Assembly (NCBI RefSeq): GCF_949987515.2 | Contig: NC_082689.1 | Coordinates: 106,802,957 to 106,866,956, forward strand | From: Delphinus delphis | Taxonomy: Eukaryota > Chordata > Mammalia > Artiodactyla > Delphinidae | Reading direction: 5' to 3' | Length of the DNA: 64,000 bases | Shown: in pieces, positions 1-10,395 of the stretch | How positions within the stretch are numbered: the first letter of the stretch is position 1 | Layout: each line of letters begins with the position of its first letter | Translations under genes and position numbers: made by a program | The notes under the pieces: model-generated | Seen by the model: the letters and a program-made list of their open reading frames with translations, nothing else | Databases searched by the model: none | Told to the model about the DNA's origin: nothing

Positions 1-711
1 GCTTAATTTTCCTTATTCACTTTTCCCTCAGTTTTGATGTGGCAGGATCGACTCCCTTCTGATTTAGACAATGTCAATTTTATTTTATTTATTTATGTAG
101 TTAATATTATGAACATTTAACATTTAATTTTTGTTCATTTAATTACCAACATTTTGCGCATTCGACAGCTTGTCAGTGATCTATGTTTTTGTGTGTAGGT
201 GATCGCCAGGATAATTACCTTCAAGGATATTTAGTTATATTCTACTTCTGGTCACAGAGTATCTAGTTTCTCAACTTCTAAGTTCTTCCCCATCCAAATT
301 GTCCTTTCCCACAACAGATGAATTCATTTCCTTTTATTCTTGTTCTACCTGTTGTCTACCTATTTGTGTTTCTTTCTGTTCTAGTTCCATGGCTTTGCAT
401 AGATCGTGTCCATTTTAAATGAGATAATGAACATTAAATGCTTAGCCTAGAGACTGTGGAGTACAGACTTCACAAATTTAGCTCTTAAAATAATTAACCC
501 TCACACTAACTCTGGGTAGAACTCTGGGAGAAACAAAAATTCTCCGGCCAAATTCTTTGCATGAGTAGAGTGCTTGAGTGGCCGTTAGTTGATGCACGTC
601 CAGCCACCATCCATCACACTGCAAGCATGATTGTCTTTTTTCTTTCCAGCCTTTTGGAGGTCTATAAGCATGATCCTCTTTTGACCTTCCTTGGTTGTGT
701 TTTCTGGGCAG
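1..711 (+). other. CNTNAP5: Intron upstream of the CNTNAP exon (3' end)
   Basis: Non-coding sequence ending in a splice acceptor. I see no coding exon in it. A short stretch near 415-457 (AAATGAGATAATG followed by AATGCTTAG) resembles the end of a MIR element but is too short to be sure. The rest is AT-rich and unassigned. That it is intron is inferred from the acceptor at its end. Confidence 0.75.
686..711 (+). other. CNTNAP5: 3' splice site (acceptor)
   Basis: A pyrimidine-rich tract (CCTTCCTTGG, then TTGTGTTTTCT) leads to GGGCAG at 706-711, after which the coding similarity begins. An earlier AG at 648-649, after TTTTTTCTTTCC, is also acceptor-like. The 711 site fits the CNTNAP reading frame and phase, so I prefer it. 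Confidence 0.8.
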
Positions 712-912
712 AGGACAAGATCTGGACATTGGTGCAGCACAACAACACGGAGCTGACCCATGTGCGAGGTGCCAACGCTGAGAAGCCCTACTCCATGACC
801 TTGGACTACGGAGGCAGCTTGGAGCAGCTGGAGGCCGTGATTGACGGCTCGGAGCACTGTGAACAAGAGGTGGCCTACCACTGCAAGAGGTCCCGCCTGC
901 TCAACACGCCAG
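712..912 (+). CDS. CNTNAP5: Internal coding exon of a contactin-associated protein, fibrinogen-like region (CNTNAP5-like)
   Basis: The exon encodes 67 codons reading [14 protein letters not shown] ... [16 protein letters not shown] ... [10 protein letters not shown]. This is the part of the fibrinogen-like domain that lies between the second laminin-G/EGF block and the third laminin-G block in the CASPR (neurexin IV) family. These are single-pass neuronal adhesion proteins whose extracellular region is made of discoidin, laminin-G, EGF and fibrinogen-like modules. Seen directly: an N-glycosylation sequon (NNT), the spaced cysteine pair CEQEVAYHC, no stop codon, and GC content clearly above the flanks. 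The exon starts and ends in phase 1 (x|AG ... G|gt). It is preceded by an acceptor and followed by CAG|GTAAGAAC. From memory of the paralogues, [20 protein letters not shown] fits CNTNAP5 better than CNTNAP2, 3 or 4; the paralogue call is the weakest part. The neighbouring exons lie outside the window. Confidence 0.82.
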
Positions 913-920
913 GTAAGAAC
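910..920 (+). other. CNTNAP5: 5' splice site (donor)
   Basis: CAG|GTAAGAAC, with the exon ending at 912 and the GT at 913-914, is close to the mammalian donor consensus. It breaks the codon after its first base, matching the phase-1 acceptor side. Confidence 0.88.
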
Positions 921-2480
921 TACTCCTGCCCAGGCCCCTTTGCGAAGGCCATGCAGGATGACTGCATTGTGGCAGTTGGGCCCTGAAACCCTGGAATACG
1001 TAGGAGAGGGGGGGTTTGCCAAAAATGGGGCTGCAACTACAACGGTTCCCTATACAATGAGAGAAATGCCACCAGGAGAGACTCCTGATGGACTCGTCCT
1101 TGCTCTGATACCCAGGGTGTGACCTCGAGGGCGTTCTGTAACCTCTCAAGATTTTCTCTCCATCTTCAAAAAAGGGGCAGTGACAACACCCATCTTGCAA
1201 TTGTGGTGAGAATGGAAAGTTTCTTGAGATCAGTGGCACTCGAAGAGAGCATTTGAGTTAGACGTAGGAAGTGTGAAAGCGGAAATGGTATTTCTGGCAG
1301 ACGAGAAAGCACCAAAGATCTCAGCACACTCACCAAAGAGCAATGAGTTGTGTCTGGGGCAAAGGAAACATAGTGGAGCAGTATTAGGCAAGGAGGTCAA
1401 CAGGGAAAGCGGCCACATCCTGTGTGTTTGCAGTACTCACGTTACCTGAAAAGTGCAGGCCTTAATGGAAATGACTCTTCTTTTAAAATAAAGTTTACTT
1501 TTAGGAAAAATTATATTAACTGTATTTATATATTTTTTTGTTCTCTTACGGTTAGTTTTTAGCGTGAATGGCTGATAAAGGGTTGCAAAAAAACCTTGTA
1601 GGATTGCTTGCCAAAACCCGAAAGGGTTTGCACAACGTCAGGAGGGCTTTGTCAAAGTTAATGCGTGCCCTGGGAGTCAGTCATTTCTGTGCATATCAGT
1701 TCATCATTCATGGCAGAAAAAAGGGGAGAAAAAATGGCCGAGTAGCACAAGGATGTGGAATATCCAAGAAAGGGTGTCAGAATCTTTAGCCTCAAGGAAC
1801 TTATGATCCTTGAAAGTGAGGAATTTTGAAAGGATTGAGGAAATTAGACAATGAAATGTCAAACAAGCAGAAGTGCTAGAAACCTAACTAAATACAACCC
1901 ACCCACTGCCTCACTGATCTAGAATCCTTAGGGAAGAATTGTCCCACATAAGTGAATTTTCCAGATAACTGTCACTTACCCCTTTAAGCACCGAAAATGT
2001 TTTTAAAGAATTTTTAACTATTTGAAATGAAAATCTTTCTCAACTGGATCACATGCTTCCTTGCCTTCTTAAACAGAGAATTCTGAACATGAAATGTCAC
2101 CTTTTCTTGATGACTCAGGATCATCATTGTGAAAATCAGTGACTGTACTGTCCTTGGACTCAGCAATGCTTGCAGGGCTGATTCAGAGGCCCTGCTTGGG
2201 GTCCCTTTTACCAGTATCCTCAGAGAGTCAATGTTTGTGTGTGTTCAGATTTCGCTCTCTCCTGGCTGTCAAGCCTGCACGTGTGACTCAGCACTCTTTG
2301 CAGAGAGTCTGTGTCCACAAAACCATCCTAACCTCTTATGATTGTGTTGCTTCTAGTTTCCTAACGTTTGACTTGGTGGAACTTTGGGAAAAATGGGATT
2401 ATGTTCATTCTGACCATGGGATTTCCTTTAGTATATACATCCTGTGATATCAGTTTGGCTTTACTGTTGCCTTTGTATGA
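913..2480. other. Unassigned intronic sequence
   Basis: No repeat family, RNA gene or exon recognised. Short open frames here (for example 1568-1789) have no recognisable domain and look like chance. Confidence 0.5.
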
Positions 2481-2863
2481 TTTTTTTTTTATCTTTATTG
2501 GAGGATAATAGCTTTACAGTGTTGTGTTAGTTTCTGCTGCATAACAAAGTGAATCAGCTATATGTATACATGTAACCCCATGTCCCCTCCCTCTTGAGTC
2601 TCCTTCCCACCCTCCCTATCCCACCCCTCTAGGTGGTCACAAAGCACCGAGCTGATCTCCCTGTGCGATGCAGCTGCTCCCCACTAGCTGTCTATTTTAT
2701 ATTTGGTAGTGTATATATGTCCATGCCACTCTCTCACTTCGTCCCAGCTTACCCTTCCCCCTCCCCATGTCCTCAAGTCCATTCACTACAACTGCATCTT
2801 TATTCCTGTCCTACCCCTAGGTTCATTAGAACCTTTTTATTTTTTAGATTCCATATATATGTG

Positions 2864-4663
2864 TTAGCATACAGTATTTCTTTTCCTCTTTCTGACCTCA
2901 GTCTGTATAATAGACTCTAGGTCCATCCACCTCACTACAAATAACTCAATTTCGTTTCTTTTTATGGCTGAGTAATATTCCATTGTATATATGTGCCACA
3001 CCTTCTTTATCCATTCATCTGTTGATGGACACTTAGGTTGCTTCCATGTCCTGGCCATTGTAAATAGTGCTGCAATGAACATTGTGGTACATGACTCTTT
3101 TTGAATTATGGTTTTCTCAGGGTATATGCCCAGTAGTGGGATTGCTGGGTCATATGGTAGTTCTATTTTTAGTTTTTTGAGGGAACCTCCATACTGTTCC
3201 CCATAGTGGCTGTATCAATTTACATTCCCGCCAACAGTGCAAGAGGGTTCCCTTTTCTCCACACCCTCTCCAGCATTTATCGTTTGTAGATTTTTTGATG
3301 ATGGTCATTCTGACTGGTGTGAGGTGATAACTCATTGTAGTGTTGATTTGCATTTCTCTAATGATTAGTGATGTTAAGCATCCTTTCATGTGTTTGTTGG
3401 CAATATGTATGTCTTCTTTGGAGAAACGTCTGTTTAGGTCTTCTGCCCATTTTTGGATTGGGTTGTTTGTCTTTTTGATATTTAGCTGCATGAGCTGCTT
3501 GTATATTTTGGAGATTAATCCATTGTCAGTTGCTTCATTTACAAATATTTTCTCCCATTCTGAGGGTTGTCTTTTCGCCTTGTTTATAGTTTCCTTTGCC
3601 GTGCAAAAACTTTTAAGTTTCATTAGGTCCCATTTGTTTATTTTTGTTTTTATTTCCATTTCTCTAGGAGGTGGGTCAAAAAGGATCTTGCTGTGATTTA
3701 TGTCATAGAGTGTTTTGCCTATGTTTTCTTCTAAGAGTTTGATAGTGTCTTGCCTTACATTTAGGTCTTTAATCCATTTTGAGTTATTTTTGTGTATGGT
3801 GTTAGGGAGTGTTCTAATTTCATTCTTTTACATGTAGCTGTCCAGTTTTCCCAGCACCACTTATTGAAGAGGCTGTCTTTTCTCCATTGTATATTCTTGC
3901 CCCCTTTATCGAAGATAAAGTGGCCATATGTGCATGGGTTTATCTCTGGGCTTTCTATTCTGTTCCATTGATCTATATTTCTGTTTTTGTGCCAGTACCA
4001 TACTGTCTTGATTGCTGTAGCTTTGTAGTATAGCCTGAAGTGAGGGAGCCTGTTTCCTCCAGCTCCATTTTTCTTTCTCAAGATTGTTTTGGCTATTCGG
4101 GGTCTTTTGTGTTTCCATGCAAATTGTGAAATTTTTTGTTCTACTTCTGTGAAAAATGCCATTGGTAGTATGATAGGGATTGCACTGAATCTGTAGATTG
4201 CTTTGGGTAGTATAGTCATTTTCACAATGTTGATTCTTCCAATCCAAGAACATGGTATATCTCTCCATCTGTTGTGTCGTCTTTAATTTCTTTCATCAGT
4301 GTCTTATAGTTTTCTGCATACATGTCTTTTGTCTCCTGAGGTAGGTTTATTCCTAGATATTTTATTATTTTTGTTGCAGTGGTAAATGGGAGTGTTTCCT
4401 TAATTTCTCTCTCAGATTTTTCATCATTAGTGTATAGGAATGCAAGAGATTTCTGTGCATTAATTTTGTATCCTGCTACTTAACCAAATTCATTGATTAG
4501 TTCTAGTAGTTTTCTGGTAGCATCTTTAGGATTCTCTATGTATAGTATCATGTCATCTGCAAACAGTGACAGTGTTACTTCTTCTTTCCAATTTGGATTC
4601 CTTTTATTTCTTTTTCTTCTCTGATTGCTGTGGCTAAAACTTCCAAAACTATGTTGAATAAAC
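2864..4663 (-). pseudogene. L1 ORF2p remnant: reverse-transcriptase palm to C-terminus
   Basis: Minus-strand pieces carry the RT catalytic block SLFADDM (about 4546-4574), then the [39 protein letters not shown] and [10 protein letters not shown] regions typical of the mammalian ORF2p C-terminal half. The frame is broken: an in-frame TAA follows NEFG near 4482, and frameshifts separate the open stretches 3761-4225, 3150-3659 and 2864-3082. Not functional. Confidence 0.9.
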
Positions 4664-5538
4664 CATTAGCCAAACTCATCAAGAAAAAAAGGGAGAATAC
4701 TCAAATCAAAGGAATTAGAAAAGGAAAAGAGGTAACAGCTGACACTACAGAAATACAAAGGATCATGAGAGATTACTACAAGCAACTATATGCCAATAAA
4801 ATGGACAATCTGGAAGAAATGGACAAATTCTTAGCAAAGCACAACCTTCTGAGACTGAACCAGGAAGAATTAGAAAATATAAACAGACCAATCACAAGCA
4901 CTGAAATTAAAACTCTGATTAAAAACCTTCTGACAAACAAAAGCCCAGGACCAGTTGGCTTCACAGGTGAATTCTATCAAACATTTAGAGAAGAGCTAAC
5001 ACCTATCCTTTTCAAACTCTTCCAAAATATAGAGGAGGGAGGAACACTCACAAACTCATTCTACGAGGCCACCATCACCCTGGTACCAAAACCAGACAAA
5101 GATGTCACAAAGAAAGAAAACTACAGGCCAATATCACTGATGAACATAGATGCAAAATTCCTCAACAAAATAGTAGCAAACAGAATCCAACAGCCCATTA
5201 AAAGGATCATACGCCATGATCAAGTGGGGTTTATCTCAGGAATGCAAGGATTCTTCAATATACACAAATCAATCAATGTAATACACCATATTAACAAATT
5301 GAAGGCTAAAAACCATATGATAATCTCAATAGATGCAGAAAATTCTTTTGACAAAATTCAACACCCATTTATGATAAAAACTCTCCAGAAGGTAGGCATA
5401 GAGAGAACCTACCTCACCATAATAAAGGCCATATATGACAAACCCACAGCCAACATCTTTCTCAGTGGTGAAAAAATAAAACCATTTCCTCTAAGATCAG
5501 GAATAAGACAAGGTTGCCCAATCTCACCACTATTGTTC
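4664..5538 (+). pseudogene. L1 ORF2p remnant: RT fingers and palm N-part, inverted
   Basis: Open on the plus strand across the segment, with [61 protein letters not shown] and [11 protein letters not shown]. These are successive ORF2p reverse-transcriptase blocks lying just upstream of the FADD block, which sits on the other strand at 4546-4574. The enzyme is therefore split by the inversion and cannot be made. The start codon at 4630 is fortuitous, in the minus-strand part. Confidence 0.9.
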
Positions 5539-5539
5539 T

Positions 5540-5772
5540 TTTTTTTAAATTGAAATATAGTTGATTTACAATGTTATATTAATTTTAGGTGTACAGCAAA
5601 ATATAGTTGATTTACAATGTTATATTAATTTTAGGTGTACAGCAAAGTGATTCAGATATACATATATATATATATGTATTCCATTGTATATTTGTACCAC
5701 ATCTTCTTTACCCATTCATCAGTCGATGGACATTTAGGTTGTTTCCATATGTTAGCTATTGTGAATAGTACA
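5540..5772 (-). mobile_element. L1 3'-end fragment with internal deletion
   Basis: Begins with a T-run and the L1 3' UTR (ATAGTTGATTTACAATG), then jumps after a TA-rich tract to the ORF2 C-terminal region (GTATTCCATTGTATATTTG ... GATGGACATTTAGG). Compared with the copy at 10566 about 350 bases are missing. It also contains a perfect tandem duplication. Confidence 0.8.
5553..5644. repeat. Perfect 46-bp tandem duplication inside L1 3' UTR
   Basis: The 46 bases at 5553-5598 (starting AAATATAGTTGATT, ending GTGTACAGCA) are repeated without mismatch at 5599-5644. No other L1 copy in the window has this doubling. Confidence 0.95.
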
Positions 5773-5777
5773 TGCTG

Positions 5778-5938
5778 TTTTTTCTAACTCAGCTGTCATA
5801 AATTCCCTGAGTACATTTGGGTGGGAGGGCATGACCTAATCACCTTCCAAAGTCCCCACCTCTTGATACTATCACACTGGGGGGTTAGAATTCCAACACA
5901 TGAATTTTTGAGGAACAAACATTCTGTCCATAACAGGC
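5778..5938 (-). mobile_element. ERVL-MaLR (MLT1/MST-type) LTR fragment
   Basis: Read on the minus strand it begins TTATGGACAGAATGTTTG, followed by a CCTCAAAAATTCATGTGTTG-like block, TAACCCCCCAGTG and GGTGATTAGGTCATG. These are the 5' blocks of mammalian MaLR LTRs. Only the 5' part remains. Exact subfamily not determined. Confidence 0.65.
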
Positions 5939-6179
5939 ACACACTTGCAGGGATGTTTTCCTAATTTCCCTAATTATTAAGGCAATCCCATCCCCCCGGG
6001 GAAGGCCAGAGAGAGAAAGGAGAGGCTAGAGACCATCTTCTCCTTTCCTGCCTTCCCTCTGGAAGAGTTGGGTAAGGGTCTCCCTTACCTGCTGAAGCCA
6101 AGGCTCTCCCTGTGAAACTGTTTTACTAACTGTATTTGTCACACACACAGTATACAAATATCTTTCCACGTCAGTAAAT

Positions 6180-6475
6180 ATGACTTTATACCATAATGTT
6201 TTTAAGAACAGAGTCTTCCGTTATATGGATGTACCAAATGGATACACAAGATTAACAAATCTATTTTGGACATTTAGATTGTATCCATTTTCTCACTATT
6301 ACACATGATGCAAGAACATTTTTGCACATAGATCTTTATGTATAAAACCAATTATATCCTTAGGATAAATTCCTTGGGGTGCCATTACCAGGGCAAAGCG
6401 TGTGCATATTTTTAAGACTTTTGCCATATTGACATCTGCAGTGTATCAAGGTTATACCAATTATTACTCTAAACA
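6180..6475 (-). mobile_element. Ancient L1 (L1M-type) fragment
   Basis: Contains TTTAGATTGTATCCATTTT, TTAGGATAAATTCCTTGG and AAGACTTTTGCCATATTG, the minus-strand view of the old mammalian L1 ORF2 3' region. Strongly diverged, with no open frame. Confidence 0.55.
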
Positions 6476-6884
6476 TCACTGTGGGATTTGAGTGCCCATC
6501 TCCCAGCAATAGGTATTATCACCTTATTTCAACTTTGACAATCTGATAAATGCAGAGGAGGATCAAAGACAATTATAAATATTTTTTTATTAATTAAAAT
6601 ATCCCATAGCTTATTGGAAACTACTGGTAGCCAGGATTAGTAGAAGCAATAAAATATTACGAATTGTGGCCAATGTGGACTCAAACCAATAAGAGGAGTA
6701 TGTGAAGGCTGCCTTCTTGCTATAGGTTTTCCCCCGTACCATACACAATAGATTATAAAGGGAGGAAATAAAAGAAGGCAAAATGAAAGAAATATAAATA
6801 CTTGTTCAAATGGCCACCAATGACTAAGCATTTCTAATATTTAAGGATGTCTGTGGGGAACTGTATAAGCATGATCTCTAATCC

Positions 6885-7027
6885 AAACAGCAGTTCTGCA
6901 TAGTAAGGGTTGTTATCCGATCTGGCATTTCAGGAAACAGAACCTCAGAGAGGGTAAGATGCTTGATCAGTGCCACACGGCTGGGGAGGGGCAGACCTGG
7001 TTCTTATACCCAGATCCGCCTGAGGTC
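6885..7027 (-). mobile_element. MIR SINE fragment
   Basis: CAGAACCTCAGAGAGGGTAAG and TGCCACACGGCT match the MIR core read in reverse (cf. CTGAGGCTCAGAGAGGTTAAG, GTCACACAGCT). Confidence 0.65.
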
Positions 7028-7037
7028 AAAGCAAGGA

Positions 7038-7209
7038 AAATAAGGACCTCCTGTGCAGCACAGGGAACTCTACTCAATACTCTGGCCTCTATGGGGAAAG
7101 AATCTAAAAAAGAGGGAATATATGTATATGTATAACTGAGTCATGTTGCTGCATACCCGAAACTAACAATGTTGTAAATCAATTATACTCTAATAAAAAT
7201 TAAGAAAAA
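7038..7209 (+). mobile_element. Short L1 3' end with target-site duplication
   Basis: The L1 3' terminus in sense orientation, from the AGCACAGGGAACTCTACTCAATA block through TATAACTGAGTC and TATACTCTAATAAAAATTAAG to a short A-tail. It is flanked by AAAGCAAGGA at 7028-7037 and 7210-7219, a 10-bp target-site duplication. Extreme 5' truncation (about 170 bp). Confidence 0.85.
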
Positions 7210-7219
7210 AAAGCAAGGA

Positions 7220-8097
7220 TATGATTTCCGATACATCATGCAAAAAACAAAAGTTAAAAGGAAATGGGGTCGTCAGGGAACACATCAGTTTGTATGATTT
7301 TCCTTGTTTTGTAAGAAAATGCAGACGGAGAGAGAGACAAGTCACCAGAGCCACCTCTGCTAAGCTGTGTGATTGTCAGGGTGTCTTGAAGGGGACAATT
7401 CCTCGGCAGCCTCACAGGTTGGCAGCGTCCTCGCTCACACGCTGCAGCTTCTGTGGCCCACGTGGCCCTGTGGATCCCAAACAGCATCACCAAAGTCTCC
7501 TTCTGCCTCCTTCAGTCTGTTCTTGCCTCTGGCTCTGGTTCCATTCTTCTAGCAGCAACGGAAGCAGAAAGAGAGGGAAGACGGGCAGGATTAGGTCAGG
7601 TCTGGTTCACCACTGTGTCTTTTTCATTTAGTTAGTGACTGAACCATGACACTGTCATTTTCTGACAGTTTCCTCAGATATTCTTCCCCAGAGCTGCTGA
7701 TAAGTGCCAGCCAATGAAATGTGTCATCTCTCTCTTTAACTGAAGGTTTATACTAGAAACTCTGCAAAGGACCCCAATTCCAAGCCCTTGGGGTCCAGGG
7801 GAAAAGTGTCTTCTTTATTCCCATAAATCTTTGTAGCTGTATTTGCTTGCTGCTTCTTACCCTGAGCTTGATGCAGGGCTGAGACCCTGTGCTCAAGAGC
7901 AGCTTCCGAGACAGGATTTCTCACCCTGCCAGTGCTCAGAAGTATCCTGTCACAGGGCGAGGAGGTGGCCACTTGTTCCCAGGAGCAAAGGCTGCCCCGG
8001 TTATTCCCAAGACTTTTCTCCTGGTCAGCACCTCCATAGGAATTTTGCCTGAGGCCAGACCCAGAAGATATCATGTGATAAGAGTATAAAATAAAAT
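7220..8097. other. Unassigned intronic sequence
   Basis: No repeat or exon recognised. Open frames at 7221-7631 and 7843-8089 overlap in several frames, show no domain, and are probably chance in a locally GC-richer stretch. Confidence 0.45.
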
Positions 8098-8535
8098 AGA
8101 TTTTTTTGATGATAGCCATTCTGGCTGGTATGAGGTGATATCTCAATGTAGTTTTGATTTGCATTTCTCTAATAATTAGCGATGTTGAGCACCTTTTCAT
8201 GTGCCTCTTGGCCATCTGTATGTCTTCTTTGGAGAGATATCTATTTAGGTCTTCTGCTCATTTTTTGACTGGGTTGTTTGTGTTGATGATATTAAGCTTC
8301 ATGAGTTGTTTGTAAATTTTGGAGACTAATCTCTTGTCAGTCACATCAAAGGGGGCCTACTGTGTGGCACAGGGAGCTCTGCTCAATGTAGTGTAACAGC
8401 CTAAATGGGAGAGGAGTTTGAAAGGGAATAGATATATACATATGTATAACTGAATCACTTTGCTGCACACCTGAAACTAACACAACATCGCTAATCAACT
8501 ATCCTCCAATATAAAATAAAAAGTTAAAAAAAAAA
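8098..8535 (+). mobile_element. L1 with 5' inversion (twin priming), sense insertion
   Basis: 8098-8347 is L1 ORF2 read on the minus strand ([16 protein letters not shown] coding, [12 protein letters not shown]). 8348-8535 is the L1 3' end on the plus strand, ending in an A-run. The segments come from different parts of L1 and face each other, as twin priming produces. AAATAGA occurs just before 8098 and just after the tail and may be the target-site duplication. Confidence 0.8.
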
Positions 8536-9334
8536 ATGAAATAGAATCCAGTTCCAGAAACAGAGGACAGAAAAAAAAAATCTTGAGGCCAGGGCCTAGA
8601 AGATGCTTTAATCACATGGCCAATTTGCTCTGTAACCCACAACTTCCCCCGGAAGGAGGAAGATATTGAGAGGGGCAGAGGAAGGAGACCACCTGGGGAA
8701 GCTGAGTGCCCAAGTCCTGGGGACAATGGAGATTGAGAGCCCTACCTTCCCCCACCTTCTCTTCTAATCATCTCCATGATTAGAATCCCTCACTGGATTT
8801 GCTCATTGGGGATGTAAGTATCTAGTGTATGTATCTTTTCACAGTTACCACTCTGTGTAGTGAAGGTGTATTTGGGAATGCCCTTCCCAATAAATCTGTG
8901 AGCTCACTAAGGCAGAGGTAAGAAGTCCGTCTTGATACACATGAAATCATTGGAAGTTCAGACCCCGTTACTTTGAAATCTAATAGCCATGGACAGGCTG
9001 AGCTCAAATTTACTTTGGTTCTGAACAGGAAGGATTTGCCAAGCAAATGAGTTGTGCAAACAAGTTGTGAGGATTGTTTAAGTTCCTCAGCAGACCTGAT
9101 GATGGAGTGCCTGATAGCACATCAGAGTCCCCACTTCCCTGCCAGGAACGGGCTCCTATGCATTTATTCATGCAAAGATGTGAGTGGTTTCCACCTGGAA
9201 TCAATTTCTATACCTAGTTATGTTCCAATGATTTTGAACATAATAAAGTCCTACTTGTCTTAAAGTATTCTAAAATTCTCAAATTTCCTTTTATCCCTTA
9301 ACTAATGATATTTTAGTGAGCATACAGCTAACCG
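8536..9334. other. Unassigned intronic sequence
   Basis: No family or exon recognised by eye. Confidence 0.45.
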
Positions 9335-9500
9335 GCCATATATATAATATGTGGTATATAGTTTAGACCATATATATATATATACACACACACACACTAT
9401 AGTATGTATGAAAATATACATGCATTATTTATACACTATTTAGTGTGTGCTATATAATATATATTATGTAATGGTATATATACTCATTATATAATCTTTG
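9335..9500. repeat. TA-rich low-complexity tract
   Basis: Interrupted TATATA and CACACA runs with palindromic AT segments. Not a pure microsatellite. Confidence 0.7.
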
Positions 9501-9734
9501 TATGTCCAAATAGATCTGTAAATGCATTTGGGTGTATAAACCCTCATGTCCATCTGTAGTATTCAACTTCCAATGTGTACAAAACTAACACTTAGGTTTA
9601 GAAATCGATGTAAGGAATTGTGATGCAGAAAAGGCAAATTACTGAGAGAAAAGAAATAGCACCTCAAGGTGCTCTGGAGTTTACTAAACGTAAAATTCTT
9701 TGTCCTCAATATTTTTACCAAACCAGATCATTTA

Positions 9735-9880
9735 ACAGTTGATTAAATTTTCTTTCTTTCAAGAAATATTTATTGATTATCCATTATGTGCCACATACTT
9801 TTCTGGCCAGTGGGAATTAAACAGTGAAAAAAAACGGTGTTTCTGCCCATGTGATTGTAATAGGGATGACAGAAACAAAC
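9735..9880 (-). mobile_element. L2 3'-end fragment
   Basis: AAGAAATATTTATTGATTA, CCATTATGTGCCACATACTTT and GGAATTAAACAGTGAA are the minus-strand view of the L2 3' end. Confidence 0.6.
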
Positions 9881-10169
9881 CAAACACACATGTGTGCATG
9901 TGCACACACAACATGCACGCGTGTGTGCACAAAATATGTGGGTGGAACTGATCCGAAAGTCCACGGTCTTTTCACTACACCAGGTTGTCACAGGAGCAAT
10001 AGAATCAAAACCACAAAACTATGCTGTGACAACTGGAAGACAAAATACCAGGGAAGTATTTGAAATCTCCTTAATAAAAAGCTATTTCTACTTTATGTAC
10101 AGCAGGAATCTATAAAGAAACTCGAGGTTCCTATAATGCATACTCTTGGTATCACTACTCCTGCCAGTG

Positions 10170-10395
10170 ATATTGGCTCTTGGCTACTGAGCTCCTTCTG
10201 TGTGTCAGGCATTTCGAACATTATTTCACTTAATCCTCTCAAAGGCCTTATGAAGTTTGTATTATTTTCATTTTTAATGATGGAAGGGGAAGCTCTAATA
10301 AGTTAGGTGGTTCATGCAAGGTCCTATGGCTACTAAGTGCTAGAGACCGGTTTCAAATACATGTCTATCTGGCTTTCACTTCTATCTGCATTCTG
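10170..10395 (-). mobile_element. MIR SINE
   Basis: Follows MIR in reverse: TGTGTGTCAGGCATTTCGAA, TTTCACTTAATCCTCTCA, AGTTTGTATTATTTTCAT and AAGGTCCTATGGCTACTAAG. Diverged but nearly complete. Confidence 0.7.

Larger units (their letters stand above)
2481..5538 (-). mobile_element. L1 retrotransposon, 5'-truncated and 5'-inverted (twin priming)
   Basis: The left end is a T-run (the poly(A) tail on the minus strand), followed by the L1 3' UTR and then ORF2 read on the minus strand up to about 4663. There the sequence flips: 4664-5538 is upstream ORF2 read on the plus strand. The two segments are contiguous in L1 coordinates, because the plus segment ends at CTCACCACTATT and the minus segment starts at TTATTCAACATAG. 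That is the signature of twin-primed reverse transcription rather than a later rearrangement. Confidence 0.9.

Noticed and set aside
648..711. Upstream AG at 648-649 as alternative exon start
   Set aside because: It would add residues ([25 protein letters not shown]) that do not fit the family, whereas the AG at 711 gives the correct phase and start.
561..986. Open frame extending beyond the exon on both sides
   Set aside because: The coding similarity starts at 712 and stops at 912, exactly at consensus splice sites. The extensions are intron read-through.
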